Shown here: piece after piece, positions 8,152 to 16,163 of the stretch | Layout of the letters: each line of letters starts with the position of its first letter | How positions within the stretch are numbered: position 1 is the first letter of the stretch | Source of the DNA: Streptomyces lichenis | GTDB lineage: Bacteria; Actinomycetota; Actinomycetes; Streptomycetales; Streptomycetaceae | Assembly (NCBI RefSeq): GCF_023218175.1 | Contig: NZ_JALPTH010000023.1 | Coordinates: 1 to 64,000 of the forward strand | Length of the DNA stretch: 64,000 bases | Reading direction: 5' to 3' | Program-made: the position numbers and the translations under genes | The notes under the pieces: model-generated | Databases searched by the model: none | The model's input: the letters and a program-made list of their open reading frames with translations, nothing else | What the model was told of the DNA's origin: nothing

Positions 8152-9045
8152 ATGACCGCACACCCCGCAGAACCCGCACCGTCCACCGGGACCGGCCAGG
8201 CCGCCGGGAGCGAGCCGACCGTGCACGCCACCGCGGCCGGAAAGGCCGCCGTGCGCGAGGGCACGCCGATCTGGGCGGACGCCATGTTCGCCGACCTCGC
8301 GGGTGCCAAGAGCTACTACGCGGAGGTGCTCGGCTGGACGTTCGGCGAGTCGTCCACCGAGTACGGCGACTACACGGAGGCGTACGCCGAGGGGAAGGCG
8401 GCCGCCGCCGTGGTGCCGCCGATGCCGGGCGCGGAGGACGTCTCGGCCTGGTGCCTCTACCTCGCCTCGCCGGACGCCGCCGCCACCGCCGAGAAGATCC
8501 GCCGGAACGGCGGGCAGCTGCTGATGGAGCCCATGGCGGTCGGCGAGTTCGGCACCATGGCGCTGGCCCGGGAGCCGAGCGGCGTCGTCTTCGGCGTCTG
8601 GCAGCCCGGCACCCACCGCGGCTTCGACGCCCGGCCGCCGATGCGCGGAGCCTACTGCTGGGCCGAGGTCTTCACCCGGGAACCGGAGCGCGCCGACGCC
8701 TTCTTCCAGGCGGTCTTCGGCTACCGGCAGCAGCGGATGGACGACCCCGGCGGCGACTTCCGCCTCTACAACCTGGGCGAGGACACCGTGCTGGGCCGGA
8801 TGTCGATCAGCGGCGAGGACTTCCCGCCGGAGATGCCGCCCTATCTGAACGTCTACTTCACCGTGGACGACGTGGACCGCGCCTGCGCCAGGACCCGCGA
8901 GTTGGGCGGCAGCGTCTACTACGGCCCGATGGACAGCCCGTTCGGCAGGTTCGCCGCGCTGGGCGACCCGATGGGCGCGGCGTTCTCGGTGATCGACATC
9001 CACACGGTGAAGGGCGAGATGCCGCGGATGGAGGACGTGTCCTGA
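8152..9045 (+). CDS. VOC (glyoxalase/bleomycin-resistance) superfamily protein, two-domain
   Basis: A 297-residue cytosolic protein with two tandem VOC domains (about 35-155 and 165-290), each with the beta-alpha-beta-beta-beta pattern and a WADAMFADL / WAEVFTREP opening strand. Such 27-kDa-antigen-like proteins in streptomycetes are common and mostly uncharacterised. The first ~33 residues are an Ala/Pro/Thr-rich unstructured extension. ATG at 8152 is supported by GGGAGAG upstream. Metal-binding residues cannot be assigned safely; substrate unknown. Confidence 0.82.
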   Translation: MTAHPAEPAPSTGTGQAAGSEPTVHATAAGKAAVREGTPIWADAMFADLAGAKSYYAEVLGWTFGESSTEYGDYTEAYAEGKAAAAVVPPMPGAEDVSAWCLYLASPDAAATAEKIRRNGGQLLMEPMAVGEFGTMALAREPSGVVFGVWQPGTHRGFDARPPMRGAYCWAEVFTREPERADAFFQAVFGYRQQRMDDPGGDFRLYNLGEDTVLGRMSISGEDFPPEMPPYLNVYFTVDDVDRACARTRELGGSVYYGPMDSPFGRFAALGDPMGAAFSVIDIHTVKGEMPRMEDVS

Positions 9046-9066
9046 CGGCGGACGGACGGAGGCCGG

Positions 9067-10257
9067 TCACCGCTCCGGGGTGGTGGGGGCGGCCGGGGCG
9101 GTGACGGCGCCGGTGGGGGGTTCGGCGGGGGTGGTGGCCGAGCCGGTGTCGGGCGCGAAGATCGCCATGCCCAGCCAGACGGCGGCCAGGAAGGCCACCG
9201 TCCCGGCGATGGCGCTGGCCACCCGGGGGCGGCGGCTGACGAAGGCGCGGGCCGAGGTGGTGGGGCGCCGGGTGGGCTGGGCGCGCCGGCCGCGGCCGGT
9301 GCGCGGGGCGGCGGTGCCCGGCAGGGCGTACGTGGTGGGGCCGGAGGGCCGGGTGGCGGGGGACGCGGCCGGCAGCGGCGCGATGCCGGTGGCGGGCGCC
9401 GGGGGGCCGGACGGGGCCGCGGCCAGGTGGGCCGGGGCGCCGCGCCAGACGCCGGAGCCGAAGAAGTCGGCGATCTGCTGGGCGGTGGGCCGTGCCTCGG
9501 GCCGCTTGGCGAGCATGGCCAGCAGCCGCCGCTCGAACTCCGGGGTGACCGGCACCCCCAGGGTGGTCGGCGGCACCGGGGCGGAGTCGATGTGCTGGTA
9601 GAGGATGGCCGTGGAGGTGTCGGCGTGGAACGGCGGCTGCCCGGTGAGCAGCTGGTACAGCACACAGCCCAGCGAGTACACGTCCGAGGCGGGCCCGGCC
9701 GGCTGCCCGAGGGCGCGTTCGGGCGCCAGATAGAGGCTGGTGCCCACGATCTGCCCCGCGGTGGTCAGCGCGGCGGCCGGGTCGTCCACGAACCGGGCTA
9801 TGCCGAAGTCGCCCAGCTTCACCGTGCCGTCGGCGTCGGTGAGCAGGTTGCCCGGCTTGATGTCCCGGTGCACGATGCCCTGCCGGTGGGCGAGGGCCAG
9901 CCCGGCGGCGGTGTGCGCGGCGACCACGGCCACCCGGTCGGGGGTGAGCGCCCCCGCCCCGGCCAGCTCCTGGGCGAGGCTGTGCCCGGCCACGTACTCC
10001 ATGACCAGGTAGAACCGGCCGTCCCAGGCGCCGAAGTCGAAGACCCCGACCACATGCGGGTGGCTCAGCCGGGCGGCGGTCTGCCCCTCCAGCCGGAAGC
10101 GCGCCGCCGTCTCCGCGTCGGAGTCGTCGCCGAGCAGCAGCTTCAGTGCCACCGGCCGCCCCAGCACCTCGTCCGTGGCGCGCCAGACCTCTCCCATCGC
10201 GCCGCGGCCGATGGCCGACTCCACCCGGTACCGATCCGCCACCAGCACCCTGTGCAC
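9067..10257 (-). CDS. Hanks-type serine/threonine protein kinase with one transmembrane helix
   Basis: A 396-residue receptor-like kinase. The kinase domain shows the glycine loop GRGAMGEV (17-24), Lys39 in VALKL, catalytic HRD (130-132), DFG (150-152) and APE (178-180). A Pro/Ala-rich juxtamembrane linker leads to a single membrane segment at ~346-367 and a short (~28 residue) Thr/Pro-rich external tail without PASTA repeats. The start is GTG at 10257. It is convergent with the VOC gene and divergent from the flavoprotein gene. Partner or substrate not apparent. Confidence 0.92.
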   Translation of the reverse strand: MHRVLVADRYRVESAIGRGAMGEVWRATDEVLGRPVALKLLLGDDSDAETAARFRLEGQTAARLSHPHVVGVFDFGAWDGRFYLVMEYVAGHSLAQELAGAGALTPDRVAVVAAHTAAGLALAHRQGIVHRDIKPGNLLTDADGTVKLGDFGIARFVDDPAAALTTAGQIVGTSLYLAPERALGQPAGPASDVYSLGCVLYQLLTGQPPFHADTSTAILYQHIDSAPVPPTTLGVPVTPEFERRLLAMLAKRPEARPTAQQIADFFGSGVWRGAPAHLAAAPSGPPAPATGIAPLPAASPATRPSGPTTYALPGTAAPRTGRGRRAQPTRRPTTSARAFVSRRPRVASAIAGTVAFLAAVWLGMAIFAPDTGSATTPAEPPTGAVTAPAAPTTPER

Positions 10258-10465
10258 CTACCCGCCTGACCGACTGCTCTGAAGTGTTCGGCGGATCGGC
10301 CGCGCCGCAAGGGGCGTGGTGGGGGGCGAGTCCGCGACAGGCTCAGGGTACTCACCCGCGCGGGGGCCCCGACAGGACGGTGGGACGGAAGACCGCGGAA
10401 CCGGCGCGGTGTCAGCGCCGGTGTACCGTCCGGCCGTTGGCCGCCCCCGGGAGTCAGGAGCCGCA

Positions 10466-11005
10466 ATGACCGCGCACGAGGCCGAGGACACCGCCCGGCG
10501 GCCGCTGCTGGGGGTGGTCGTCTGCGCGGCGGGCGTCGCCGGCGGCGTCGGCGACCTGCTGGCCGAGGCCCGGGGGCGCGGCTGGGAGGTCGGGGTGATC
10601 GCCACCCCGCAGGGGCTGGGCTTCCTGGACCGGGCCGCCGTGGAGGCGGCGACCGGCCGCCCGGTCCGGTCGGCCTGGCGGCTGCCCGGCGAGGAGCGGC
10701 CGCCGCGCGACCCGGACGCCCTGGCGGTCGCCCCGGCCACCTTCAACACCCTCAACAAGTGGGCCGCCGGGATCGCCGACACCCTGGCCCTGGGCATCCT
10801 CTGCGAGGCGTACGGGAAGGGGGTGCCCACCGCCGTACTCCCGGCCGTCGGCCCCCCGCTCGCCGCCCACCCCGCCTACGCCCGCAGCCTGGCCACCCTG
10901 CGGGAGATGGGCGTCCTGATCGGCGGCGGGGACGGCTTCCGCTGGGCGGAGGCCCTGGAGCTGCTGGAGCCCGCCCGGGCACGGCTCACCGGCGGAGCCG
11001 CGTAG
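10466..11005 (+). CDS. Flavoprotein of the phosphopantothenoylcysteine decarboxylase-like fold
   Basis: A 179-residue member of the flavoprotein family that includes PPC decarboxylase and lantibiotic decarboxylases (EpiD type). The conserved segment PATFNTLNKWAAGIAD (about 92-107) binds flavin in this fold. It is short and single-domain, like stand-alone actinomycete members of unknown substrate. CAGGAG precedes the ATG at 10466. Its last codons and stop lie inside a 27-bp sequence that is repeated 1.25 kb downstream. Confidence 0.78.
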   Translation: MTAHEAEDTARRPLLGVVVCAAGVAGGVGDLLAEARGRGWEVGVIATPQGLGFLDRAAVEAATGRPVRSAWRLPGEERPPRDPDALAVAPATFNTLNKWAAGIADTLALGILCEAYGKGVPTAVLPAVGPPLAAHPAYARSLATLREMGVLIGGGDGFRWAEALELLEPARARLTGGAA

Positions 11006-11019
11006 CGGGGCGGTCCCGG
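10993..11019 (+). repeat. 27-bp direct repeat, left copy
   Basis: Identical over 27 bases to 12245-12271; begins CGGAGCCGCGTAGCGGGG and ends CGGTCCCGG. This copy covers the last codons and stop of the flavoprotein gene. Together the copies bound 1.25 kb containing a GNAT gene and two gene remnants. Confidence 0.85.
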
Positions 11020-11091
11020 CGGGTTCCGGACCCGCGTCGACCCGATGCCCCGCCCCCGCCGAGGCGCCGGGCGCACCGGGTGCCCGCCCGG

Positions 11092-11625
11092 TCAGCTGGG
11101 CGCGAGGAAGACCACGACGTCCGTCGGGTCCCCGGGCAGCGGTGCGGGCTCCTGCCAGCCCATCCGGCGGTAGAACGCGAGCGTGTCCGGTGCCCCGACC
11201 CAGGCCAGCAACCAGGCACGCCCGTCCGGCACCGTCTCGGTGAGCGCGCCCAGCAGCCGCCGCCCAAGACCGGTCCCGCGGGCGTGCTCCCGTACCCCCA
11301 GCTCGTCCACCTCGAAGGCGCCGACCAACAGCTCCTCCACTCGCTCGGCGCCGAGGCGGCGCGTCACCTGGGGGTAGGCGCGGTCGGTGCGGAACGGGGC
11401 GAGGGCGGTCCACCCGGTGGCGAACCCGTCGACCCCGCCGCCGTCCGACAGGGCGAGCACGGCCCGGAACCCGGGGCGGCAGGCGTCGGTCTCCAGCCGC
11501 TCCCGAAACGCCGCCCGGGTCTCCGCACGGTCCCGGCGCGGCCAGGGAGGGGCGGTGAAGACCTCCGCGTACGCCTCCGCGAGTTCGTCGGCCATGGTGA
11601 GGATGTCCCGTTCGAAGTGCCGCAT
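11092..11625 (-). CDS. GNAT-family N-acetyltransferase
   Basis: A 177-residue acetyl-CoA-dependent acyltransferase. The acetyl-CoA pyrophosphate loop is visible as RGTGLGRRLL (motif A), preceded by the strand VDELGV and followed by the AWVGAPDTLAFYRRMGW motif B typical of the family. The ATG at 11625 gives the natural N-terminus MRHFERDIL; longer openings add proline-rich sequence only. It lies between the two 27-bp direct repeats, so it may be a recent arrival. Substrate unknown. Confidence 0.82.
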   Translation of the reverse strand: MRHFERDILTMADELAEAYAEVFTAPPWPRRDRAETRAAFRERLETDACRPGFRAVLALSDGGGVDGFATGWTALAPFRTDRAYPQVTRRLGAERVEELLVGAFEVDELGVREHARGTGLGRRLLGALTETVPDGRAWLLAWVGAPDTLAFYRRMGWQEPAPLPGDPTDVVVFLAPS

Positions 11626-11694
11626 GAGGGCTGAACCTATCCGCGGGGGCGGGGGGTTGGGGAGATGGGGGCGCGGCGGTCCGGCTACCTGGCG

Positions 11695-12150
11695 CGGCAC
11701 GCTCAACGACCATCCCGAAGGGCGGCGTCTCTACACCGCGCTGGAGATCGGAAGGATAGGGCAGTCCGATTGGAACGAGGGCACGGCCCCTCTCCTCGGG
11801 AAGCACGTGGATCCGGTGAACCTGATGGGGCGGGCGTGGGCCGAGGTGCCCGTGGCCGGCCGGATGGTCGCGCTCGCCCGGGCCGCGCGCCACCGGCCAC
11901 CGGCTCGCGCTGCTGTCCAACAGCTTCGGTCTCGACCCGTTCAACCCGTACGAACACGCCGGCATCTGGGACCTGTTCGACGTGCATATGGTGTCCGAGC
12001 TTGGACGATCACGCCATGAACCTGCGGCCGTCTGCCGAGTTGGGTATCGCCACCGTCCACATGACGGACGAGGCCACGGCCGTGGCCGAGCTGGAGGCGA
12101 TCCTCGGCGTGACCACCGCGTTCGCCGCAAGGCACTTCGAGGTGGCATGA
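11695..12150 (+). pseudogene. Decayed HAD-superfamily hydrolase
   Basis: Three pieces of one HAD-like hydrolase can be read in different frames. The first (HPEGRRLYTALEIG to GRMVALARAAR) ends at a frame change near 11888. The second (GHRLALLSNSFGLDP to VHMVSEL) breaks near 12000. There a stretch normally carrying the catalytic Lys region is missing and the frame shifts again into DDHAMNLRPSAELGIATVH. The N-terminal DxD nucleophile region is also absent. So the gene has a missing 5' end, at least two frameshifts and an internal deletion. Confidence 0.75.
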
Positions 12151-12244
12151 GCACGGGAGCAGGTGGCGGAAGCCGCCGCGGTGTCCGTCGGCGTGGTCCG
12201 CAAGCTCGAACGCGGCGGGACGGCTTCGCTGCCTTCCCTGCTTT
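12151..12244 (+). pseudogene. Remnant of an XRE-family HTH gene
   Basis: About 31 codons read EQVAEAAAVSVGVVRKLERG and on to TASLPSLL, the typical first HTH (second and recognition helices) of streptomycete XRE regulators. The frame runs straight into the right 27-bp repeat with no further domain, so only a fragment survives. Confidence 0.65.
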
Positions 12245-12271
12245 CGGAGCCGCGTAGCGGGGCGGTCCCGG
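12245..12271 (+). repeat. 27-bp direct repeat, right copy
   Basis: Exact duplicate of 10993-11019. It truncates the XRE remnant and ends 6 bases before the modBC stop codon. The duplicated sequence is the flavoprotein 3' end, so the 1.25-kb segment looks inserted there. Confidence 0.85.
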
Positions 12272-12276
12272 GTGCC

Positions 12277-14226
12277 TCAGCGGGGGACGAGGACGACTTC
12301 GGTGGCCTTGACGGCCGCGTACACCGGGGTGCCGTCGGTGAGGGCGAGGTCGGCGGCGGCGGCCGGGGTGATCTCGGCGACCAGGTCGGGGGCGTCCGGG
12401 CAGGTGATCAGGGTGCGCAGCCGGGAGCCGACCGCGGTGATCTCGCGGACCGTGCCCGGCCAGGTGTTGCGCGGGCTGCCGCCGGGCGGTTCGCGGTGGA
12501 GGGAGACCGCTTCCGGGGCGATGATCGCGAGGGCGTCGGTGCCGGGGGTGATCGGTTCGGCGGCGACCACGGCCGCGCCACCGGGGGTGGTCAGCCCCTC
12601 GGCGGTGGCGGTGCCCGGCCAGGCGTTGCGGCCCAGCATCCGGGCCACCCAGGCCGAGCGGGGGTGCCGGGCGACCTCGGCGGGGGCGGCGTACTGCACC
12701 GGGCGCCCGTCCTCCAGGACGAGGACCCGGTCGGCCAGCGAGACCGCCTCCACCGGGTCGTGGGTGACCATCAGGCAGACCCCGCCGAAGCCGTCCAGAT
12801 GGCGGCGCAGGGTGTGCCGGACATGGGCGCGGGTGGTCTGGTCGAGCGCGGCCAGCGGTTCGTCGAGGAGGAGGAGGCGGGGGCGGGCGGCGAGCGCCCG
12901 GGCCAGGGCGACGCGCTGGGCCTGGCCGCCCGAGAGCTGGGCCGGGCGGCGGTGGGCCAAGTGCCCGACCCCGAGCCGGTCCAGCCACCCCTGGGCGGCG
13001 TGCCGGGCCTCGGCGCGGGCGGTGCCCTGGGCGCGCAGCCCGTAGGCGGTGTTGGCGAGGGCGGTGAGATGGGGGAAGAGGGCGCCGTCCTGCGGCACCC
13101 AGGCGACCTGGCGGCGGTGCGGGGCCAGCGCGCCGACCTCGTCGCCGCCGAGCCGGAGCCGGGCGGTGGCCCGGTCGGTGAGCCCCAGCAGCGCGCGCAG
13201 CAGGGTGGTCTTCCCGGCGCCGTTGGGCCCGACCACGGCGATGGTGGTGCCGGGCTCGGCGTCCAGGGTGAGGCGGAGGAAGCCGGTGAGGTCGGCGTGC
13301 AGGGATGAGGGGGTGGCGGGGGACGGGGACGGTGCCTGTGGAGCTACGGGGAGGGGCTCGGCGGCGGGCTGTTCCGGGGCGGCCGGGTGGCGGTCCCTGG
13401 GGGTGGTGGACCAGCGACCGCGCAGGGCGATGAGCACCGTCATGGCGATGGCCAGCAGGAGGAGGGAGACCGAGGTCGCGGCCTCGGGGCGCTCCTGGAG
13501 CAGCAGGTAGACCTGGAGCGGCAGGGTCTGCGTACTGCCGGGCAGATTGCCCGCGAAGGTGATCGTGGCGCCGAACTCGCCCAGCGCCCGCGCCCAGGTG
13601 AGCGCCGCCCCGGCGGCCAGACCGGGGGCCACCATCGGCAGGGTGACCGTGGCGAACACCCGGGCCGGGGAGGCGCCGAGGGAGGCGGCGGTCTCCTCGT
13701 AGCGCCGGTTCAGGCCCGCCAGCGCGCCCTCCAGGCTGATCACCAGGAACGGCATGGCCACGAAGGTGGCGGCGACCACGGCCCCGGAGGTGTGGAAGGG
13801 CAGGGTGACGCCGAACCAGTCCTCCAGCCACGGCCCGAGCAGCCCGCGCCGCCCGAAGCCGAGCAGCAGCGCCACCCCGCCCACGGTCGGCGGCAGCACC
13901 ATCGGCAGCAGGACGAGCGAGCGGACCAGGGCCTTGCCGGGGAAGTCCACCCGGGCCAGCAGCCAGGCCAGCGGCACCCCGAGGAGCAGCGACAGCCCCA
14001 GTGCCCAGAAGGACACCAGCAGGGAGAGCCGCAGCGCCTGGAGCGCCTCCGGGCTGGTGAGGTGGGCGCCCAGCTCACCCCAGGAGGTGCGGGCCAGGAT
14101 CCCGACCAGCGGCAGCAGCAGGAAGCCGACGGCGAGCAGCGCGGGCAGGACGAGGGGGACGGGCACCCGGGTACGGGGGCGTACGCCCGCACGCGCCCCC
14201 GCCCGTACCCGGTCCTTCGTTCCCAT
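12277..14226 (-). CDS. Molybdate ABC transporter, fused permease (ModB) and ATP-binding protein (ModC)
   Basis: A 649-residue fusion of two normally separate subunits. Residues ~20-265 form a ModB-type permease with about five to six helices and the EAA-loop (LGASPARVF, then ALGEFGATITFAGN, typical of ModB). Residues ~300-540 form the ATPase with Walker A GPNGAGKTT, signature LSGGQAQR and Walker B LLLLDEPLAALD. A TOBE molybdate-binding domain follows (~580-645, starting NTWPGTVREI). The junction is an Ala/Pro linker. It lies 38 bases behind modA and completes the molybdate uptake system. The stop falls next to the 27-bp repeat. Confidence 0.92.
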   Translation of the reverse strand: MGTKDRVRAGARAGVRPRTRVPVPLVLPALLAVGFLLLPLVGILARTSWGELGAHLTSPEALQALRLSLLVSFWALGLSLLLGVPLAWLLARVDFPGKALVRSLVLLPMVLPPTVGGVALLLGFGRRGLLGPWLEDWFGVTLPFHTSGAVVAATFVAMPFLVISLEGALAGLNRRYEETAASLGASPARVFATVTLPMVAPGLAAGAALTWARALGEFGATITFAGNLPGSTQTLPLQVYLLLQERPEAATSVSLLLLAIAMTVLIALRGRWSTTPRDRHPAAPEQPAAEPLPVAPQAPSPSPATPSSLHADLTGFLRLTLDAEPGTTIAVVGPNGAGKTTLLRALLGLTDRATARLRLGGDEVGALAPHRRQVAWVPQDGALFPHLTALANTAYGLRAQGTARAEARHAAQGWLDRLGVGHLAHRRPAQLSGGQAQRVALARALAARPRLLLLDEPLAALDQTTRAHVRHTLRRHLDGFGGVCLMVTHDPVEAVSLADRVLVLEDGRPVQYAAPAEVARHPRSAWVARMLGRNAWPGTATAEGLTTPGGAAVVAAEPITPGTDALAIIAPEAVSLHREPPGGSPRNTWPGTVREITAVGSRLRTLITCPDAPDLVAEITPAAAADLALTDGTPVYAAVKATEVVLVPR

Positions 14227-14264
14227 GCGTCCCGTTCCTGTTCCCGCCGTCCGCGTCCGGCGGC

Positions 14265-15107
14265 TCAGCCCTGCGGCTTCGGCGACTGGAAGCCGGCCTC
14301 CAGCAGGATCTTCTGCCCCTCGGGGCCGGACAGCCAGGCGACGAACGCCTGGGCGGCGGCCGCGTTCTTCGAGTCCTTCAGCGCGGCGGCCGGGTACTCG
14401 GCGATGGCGTTCTGGTCGTCCGGGATCTCGACGGCGTCCACCTTGTCGGGGGCGCTGTCGGCGTCCGTCTTGTAGACCAGGCCCGCGTCCGCCTCGCCCA
14501 GCTGGACCTTGCTCAGCACCGCGCGGACGCTGGCCTCCTGGGAGACCGGCTTCACGGTGATCTTCTGCTTGTCCAGCACCTGCTTGCTGTACTTGCCGGC
14601 CGGCACCTCGGGGGCGGCCAGCACCACCTTGAGCCGGGGATCGGCGAGGTCCTTCAGCTCGTCGACCTTCTCGGGGTTGCCCTCGCCGGTGGCGATGACC
14701 AGGCGGTTCTTGGCGATCACGACCGGGGTCTCGGCCTCCGCCCTCACCTTGTCCATGCTCTTGGTGTCGGCGGTGACCAGGGCGTCGGCGGGGGCGCCGT
14801 TCCGGATCTGGGCGATCAGCTCCTGCGAGCCGGCGAAGGAGAAGTTCAGCTTGGTGCCGGGGTGGCTCTTCTCGTACGCGGCGCCCGCCGTCTTGAAGAC
14901 GTCGGTGAGGGAGGCGGCGGCCAGCACGGTGAGGTCGGCCGCCGGCGCCTGGGGGGCGGAGGCGGACGGCGAGGCGCTCCGGCCCTCGTCCTTCGCGCCG
15001 GAGTCGGCGTCGGAGCCGCAGGCGGTGAGCGGGAGCAGCAGCGCGGCACCGGTGAGGGCGGCCGCGGCGCGGCGGCGGGCGGGGAGCTGGGACAGGGACA
15101 GGGACAT
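14265..15107 (-). CDS. modA: Molybdate ABC transporter substrate-binding lipoprotein
   Basis: A 280-residue periplasmic-type binding protein exported as a lipoprotein: the signal peptide ends in the lipobox LPLTAC, followed by a Ser/Ala linker. The ModA start of the mature domain is LTVLAAASLTDVF, with the oxyanion-binding SFAGSQELIAQI and the C-terminal AFVAWLSGPEGQKIL. It captures molybdate/tungstate for the fused ModBC. It sits between the Mop-type protein (20-base gap) and modBC (38-base gap), all on the minus strand, consistent with one operon. Confidence 0.94.
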   Translation of the reverse strand: MSLSLSQLPARRRAAAALTGAALLLPLTACGSDADSGAKDEGRSASPSASAPQAPAADLTVLAAASLTDVFKTAGAAYEKSHPGTKLNFSFAGSQELIAQIRNGAPADALVTADTKSMDKVRAEAETPVVIAKNRLVIATGEGNPEKVDELKDLADPRLKVVLAAPEVPAGKYSKQVLDKQKITVKPVSQEASVRAVLSKVQLGEADAGLVYKTDADSAPDKVDAVEIPDDQNAIAEYPAAALKDSKNAAAAQAFVAWLSGPEGQKILLEAGFQSPKPQG

Positions 15108-15127
15108 CGGGGCGACTCCTGGAGTCG

Positions 15128-15523
15128 TCAGGGGCGGTCGATATGGACGCTGGTGGACTTCACACGGGCCGTGGCCTGCATGCCGACCTCCAGGCCCAGT
15201 TCCTCGACGGCCTCACGGGTGAGCAGGGAAACCAGCCGGTGCGGCCCGGCCTGGATCTCGACCTGGGCCGCGACATCGCCGAGCTTGATCGCGGTGACGA
15301 TGCCCGGGAACGCGTTGCGGGCGGAGGTGTAGGGGACGTCTTCCTCCCCGTTGCCCTGCTGCGCCACCTCGATCGAGAACGCGGCCAAGGCCTGCCCGTC
15401 GATGAGGCGGCGGCCGCCTTCGTCGCGATGGGTCGCGACCCGTCCGGCATCCGCCCAGCGGCGCGCGGTGTCCGGGCTGACGCCCAGCAGCCGCGCGGCC
15501 TGACCGATTGTGTAGGACTGCAT
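15128..15523 (-). CDS. MerR-like HTH plus molybdate-binding (TOBE/Mop) protein, first gene of the mod operon
   Basis: A 131-residue protein: an excisionase/MerR-type HTH (YTIGQAARLLGVSPDTARRW, residues 3-22) followed by a Mop/TOBE domain (SARNAFPGIVT to VKSTSVH). It probably senses or stores molybdate and may regulate the operon, replacing ModE. The ATG at 15523 is chosen because the HTH begins there; the upstream extension is not conserved-looking. A paralogue of equal length lies at 22573-22968. Confidence 0.85.
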   Translation of the reverse strand: MQSYTIGQAARLLGVSPDTARRWADAGRVATHRDEGGRRLIDGQALAAFSIEVAQQGNGEEDVPYTSARNAFPGIVTAIKLGDVAAQVEIQAGPHRLVSLLTREAVEELGLEVGMQATARVKSTSVHIDRP

Positions 15524-15702
15524 GTCCGGAACGGTAGGCACCGTGACCTCTTGTTTGCAATGTTTCAGCGCTTTGGCCATGGCAGATGCGAGCCTGCTCG
15601 GAGGAACCTCCAAGGGGGAGGGGAAGCTGTCCCGGCGTCCTCGGGTGGGCGGCCACTACGCTGGGCGATCGGGCGGAGAGCGCGGTGGGCGGAGGGAGCG
15701 GG

Positions 15703-16158
15703 ATGGCCGAGCGGGACCGGGCGGGGGACGGCGGCGGGGCGCGGGGCGGTGCCCCGGAGCCGCCGCGCAGGCGCGGGCAGGGTGAGCTGGAGGCGCAGGT
15801 GCTGGCCGCGCTGCGGCAGGCGCGCACCCCGGTGAACACCGGCTGGGTGCAGCAGCGCCTGGGGACCGGCCTGGCGTACACCACGGTGATCACCATCCTG
15901 ACCCGGCTGCACGCCAAGGGGGCGGTCACCCGGGAGCGCTCCGGGCGGTCGTTCGTCTGGACCCCCACGGCCGACGAGGCGGGTCTCGCCGCGCTGCGGA
16001 TGCGCCGGGTGCTGGACGGAGAGGCGGACCGGGGCGCGGTGCTGGCCAGCTTCGTCACCGCGCTGCCGCCCGGGGACGAGGAGCTGCTGCGCGGACTGCT
16101 GGCCCAGACCGAGGAGGAGGCTGGAGACGAGGGGGCCGGCGGCGGGGCGGGGGACTGA
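15703..16158 (+). CDS. BlaI/MecI/CopY-family repressor
   Basis: A 151-residue winged-helix repressor. The HTH region reads GELEAQVLAALRQARTPVNTGWVQQRL and the AYTTVITILTRLHAKG recognition/wing segment is diagnostic for the BlaI family. The C-terminal LLRGLLAQ dimer helix is followed by an acidic Gly-rich tail. GGAGGGAG precedes the ATG at 15703. The next gene, five bases on, is an M56 metallopeptidase, the usual BlaI-BlaR1-like partner, so this is a protease-inactivated repressor pair of unknown inducer. Confidence 0.9.
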   Translation: MAERDRAGDGGGARGGAPEPPRRRGQGELEAQVLAALRQARTPVNTGWVQQRLGTGLAYTTVITILTRLHAKGAVTRERSGRSFVWTPTADEAGLAALRMRRVLDGEADRGAVLASFVTALPPGDEELLRGLLAQTEEEAGDEGAGGGAGD

Positions 16159-16163
16159 CCGCC

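Noticed and set aside
10454..13831. 1125-codon minus-strand frame
   Set aside because: It runs across several recognised genes, pseudogenes and strands; composition is basic and Pro/Arg-rich. Only the modBC part of that strand, in another frame, is a real gene.
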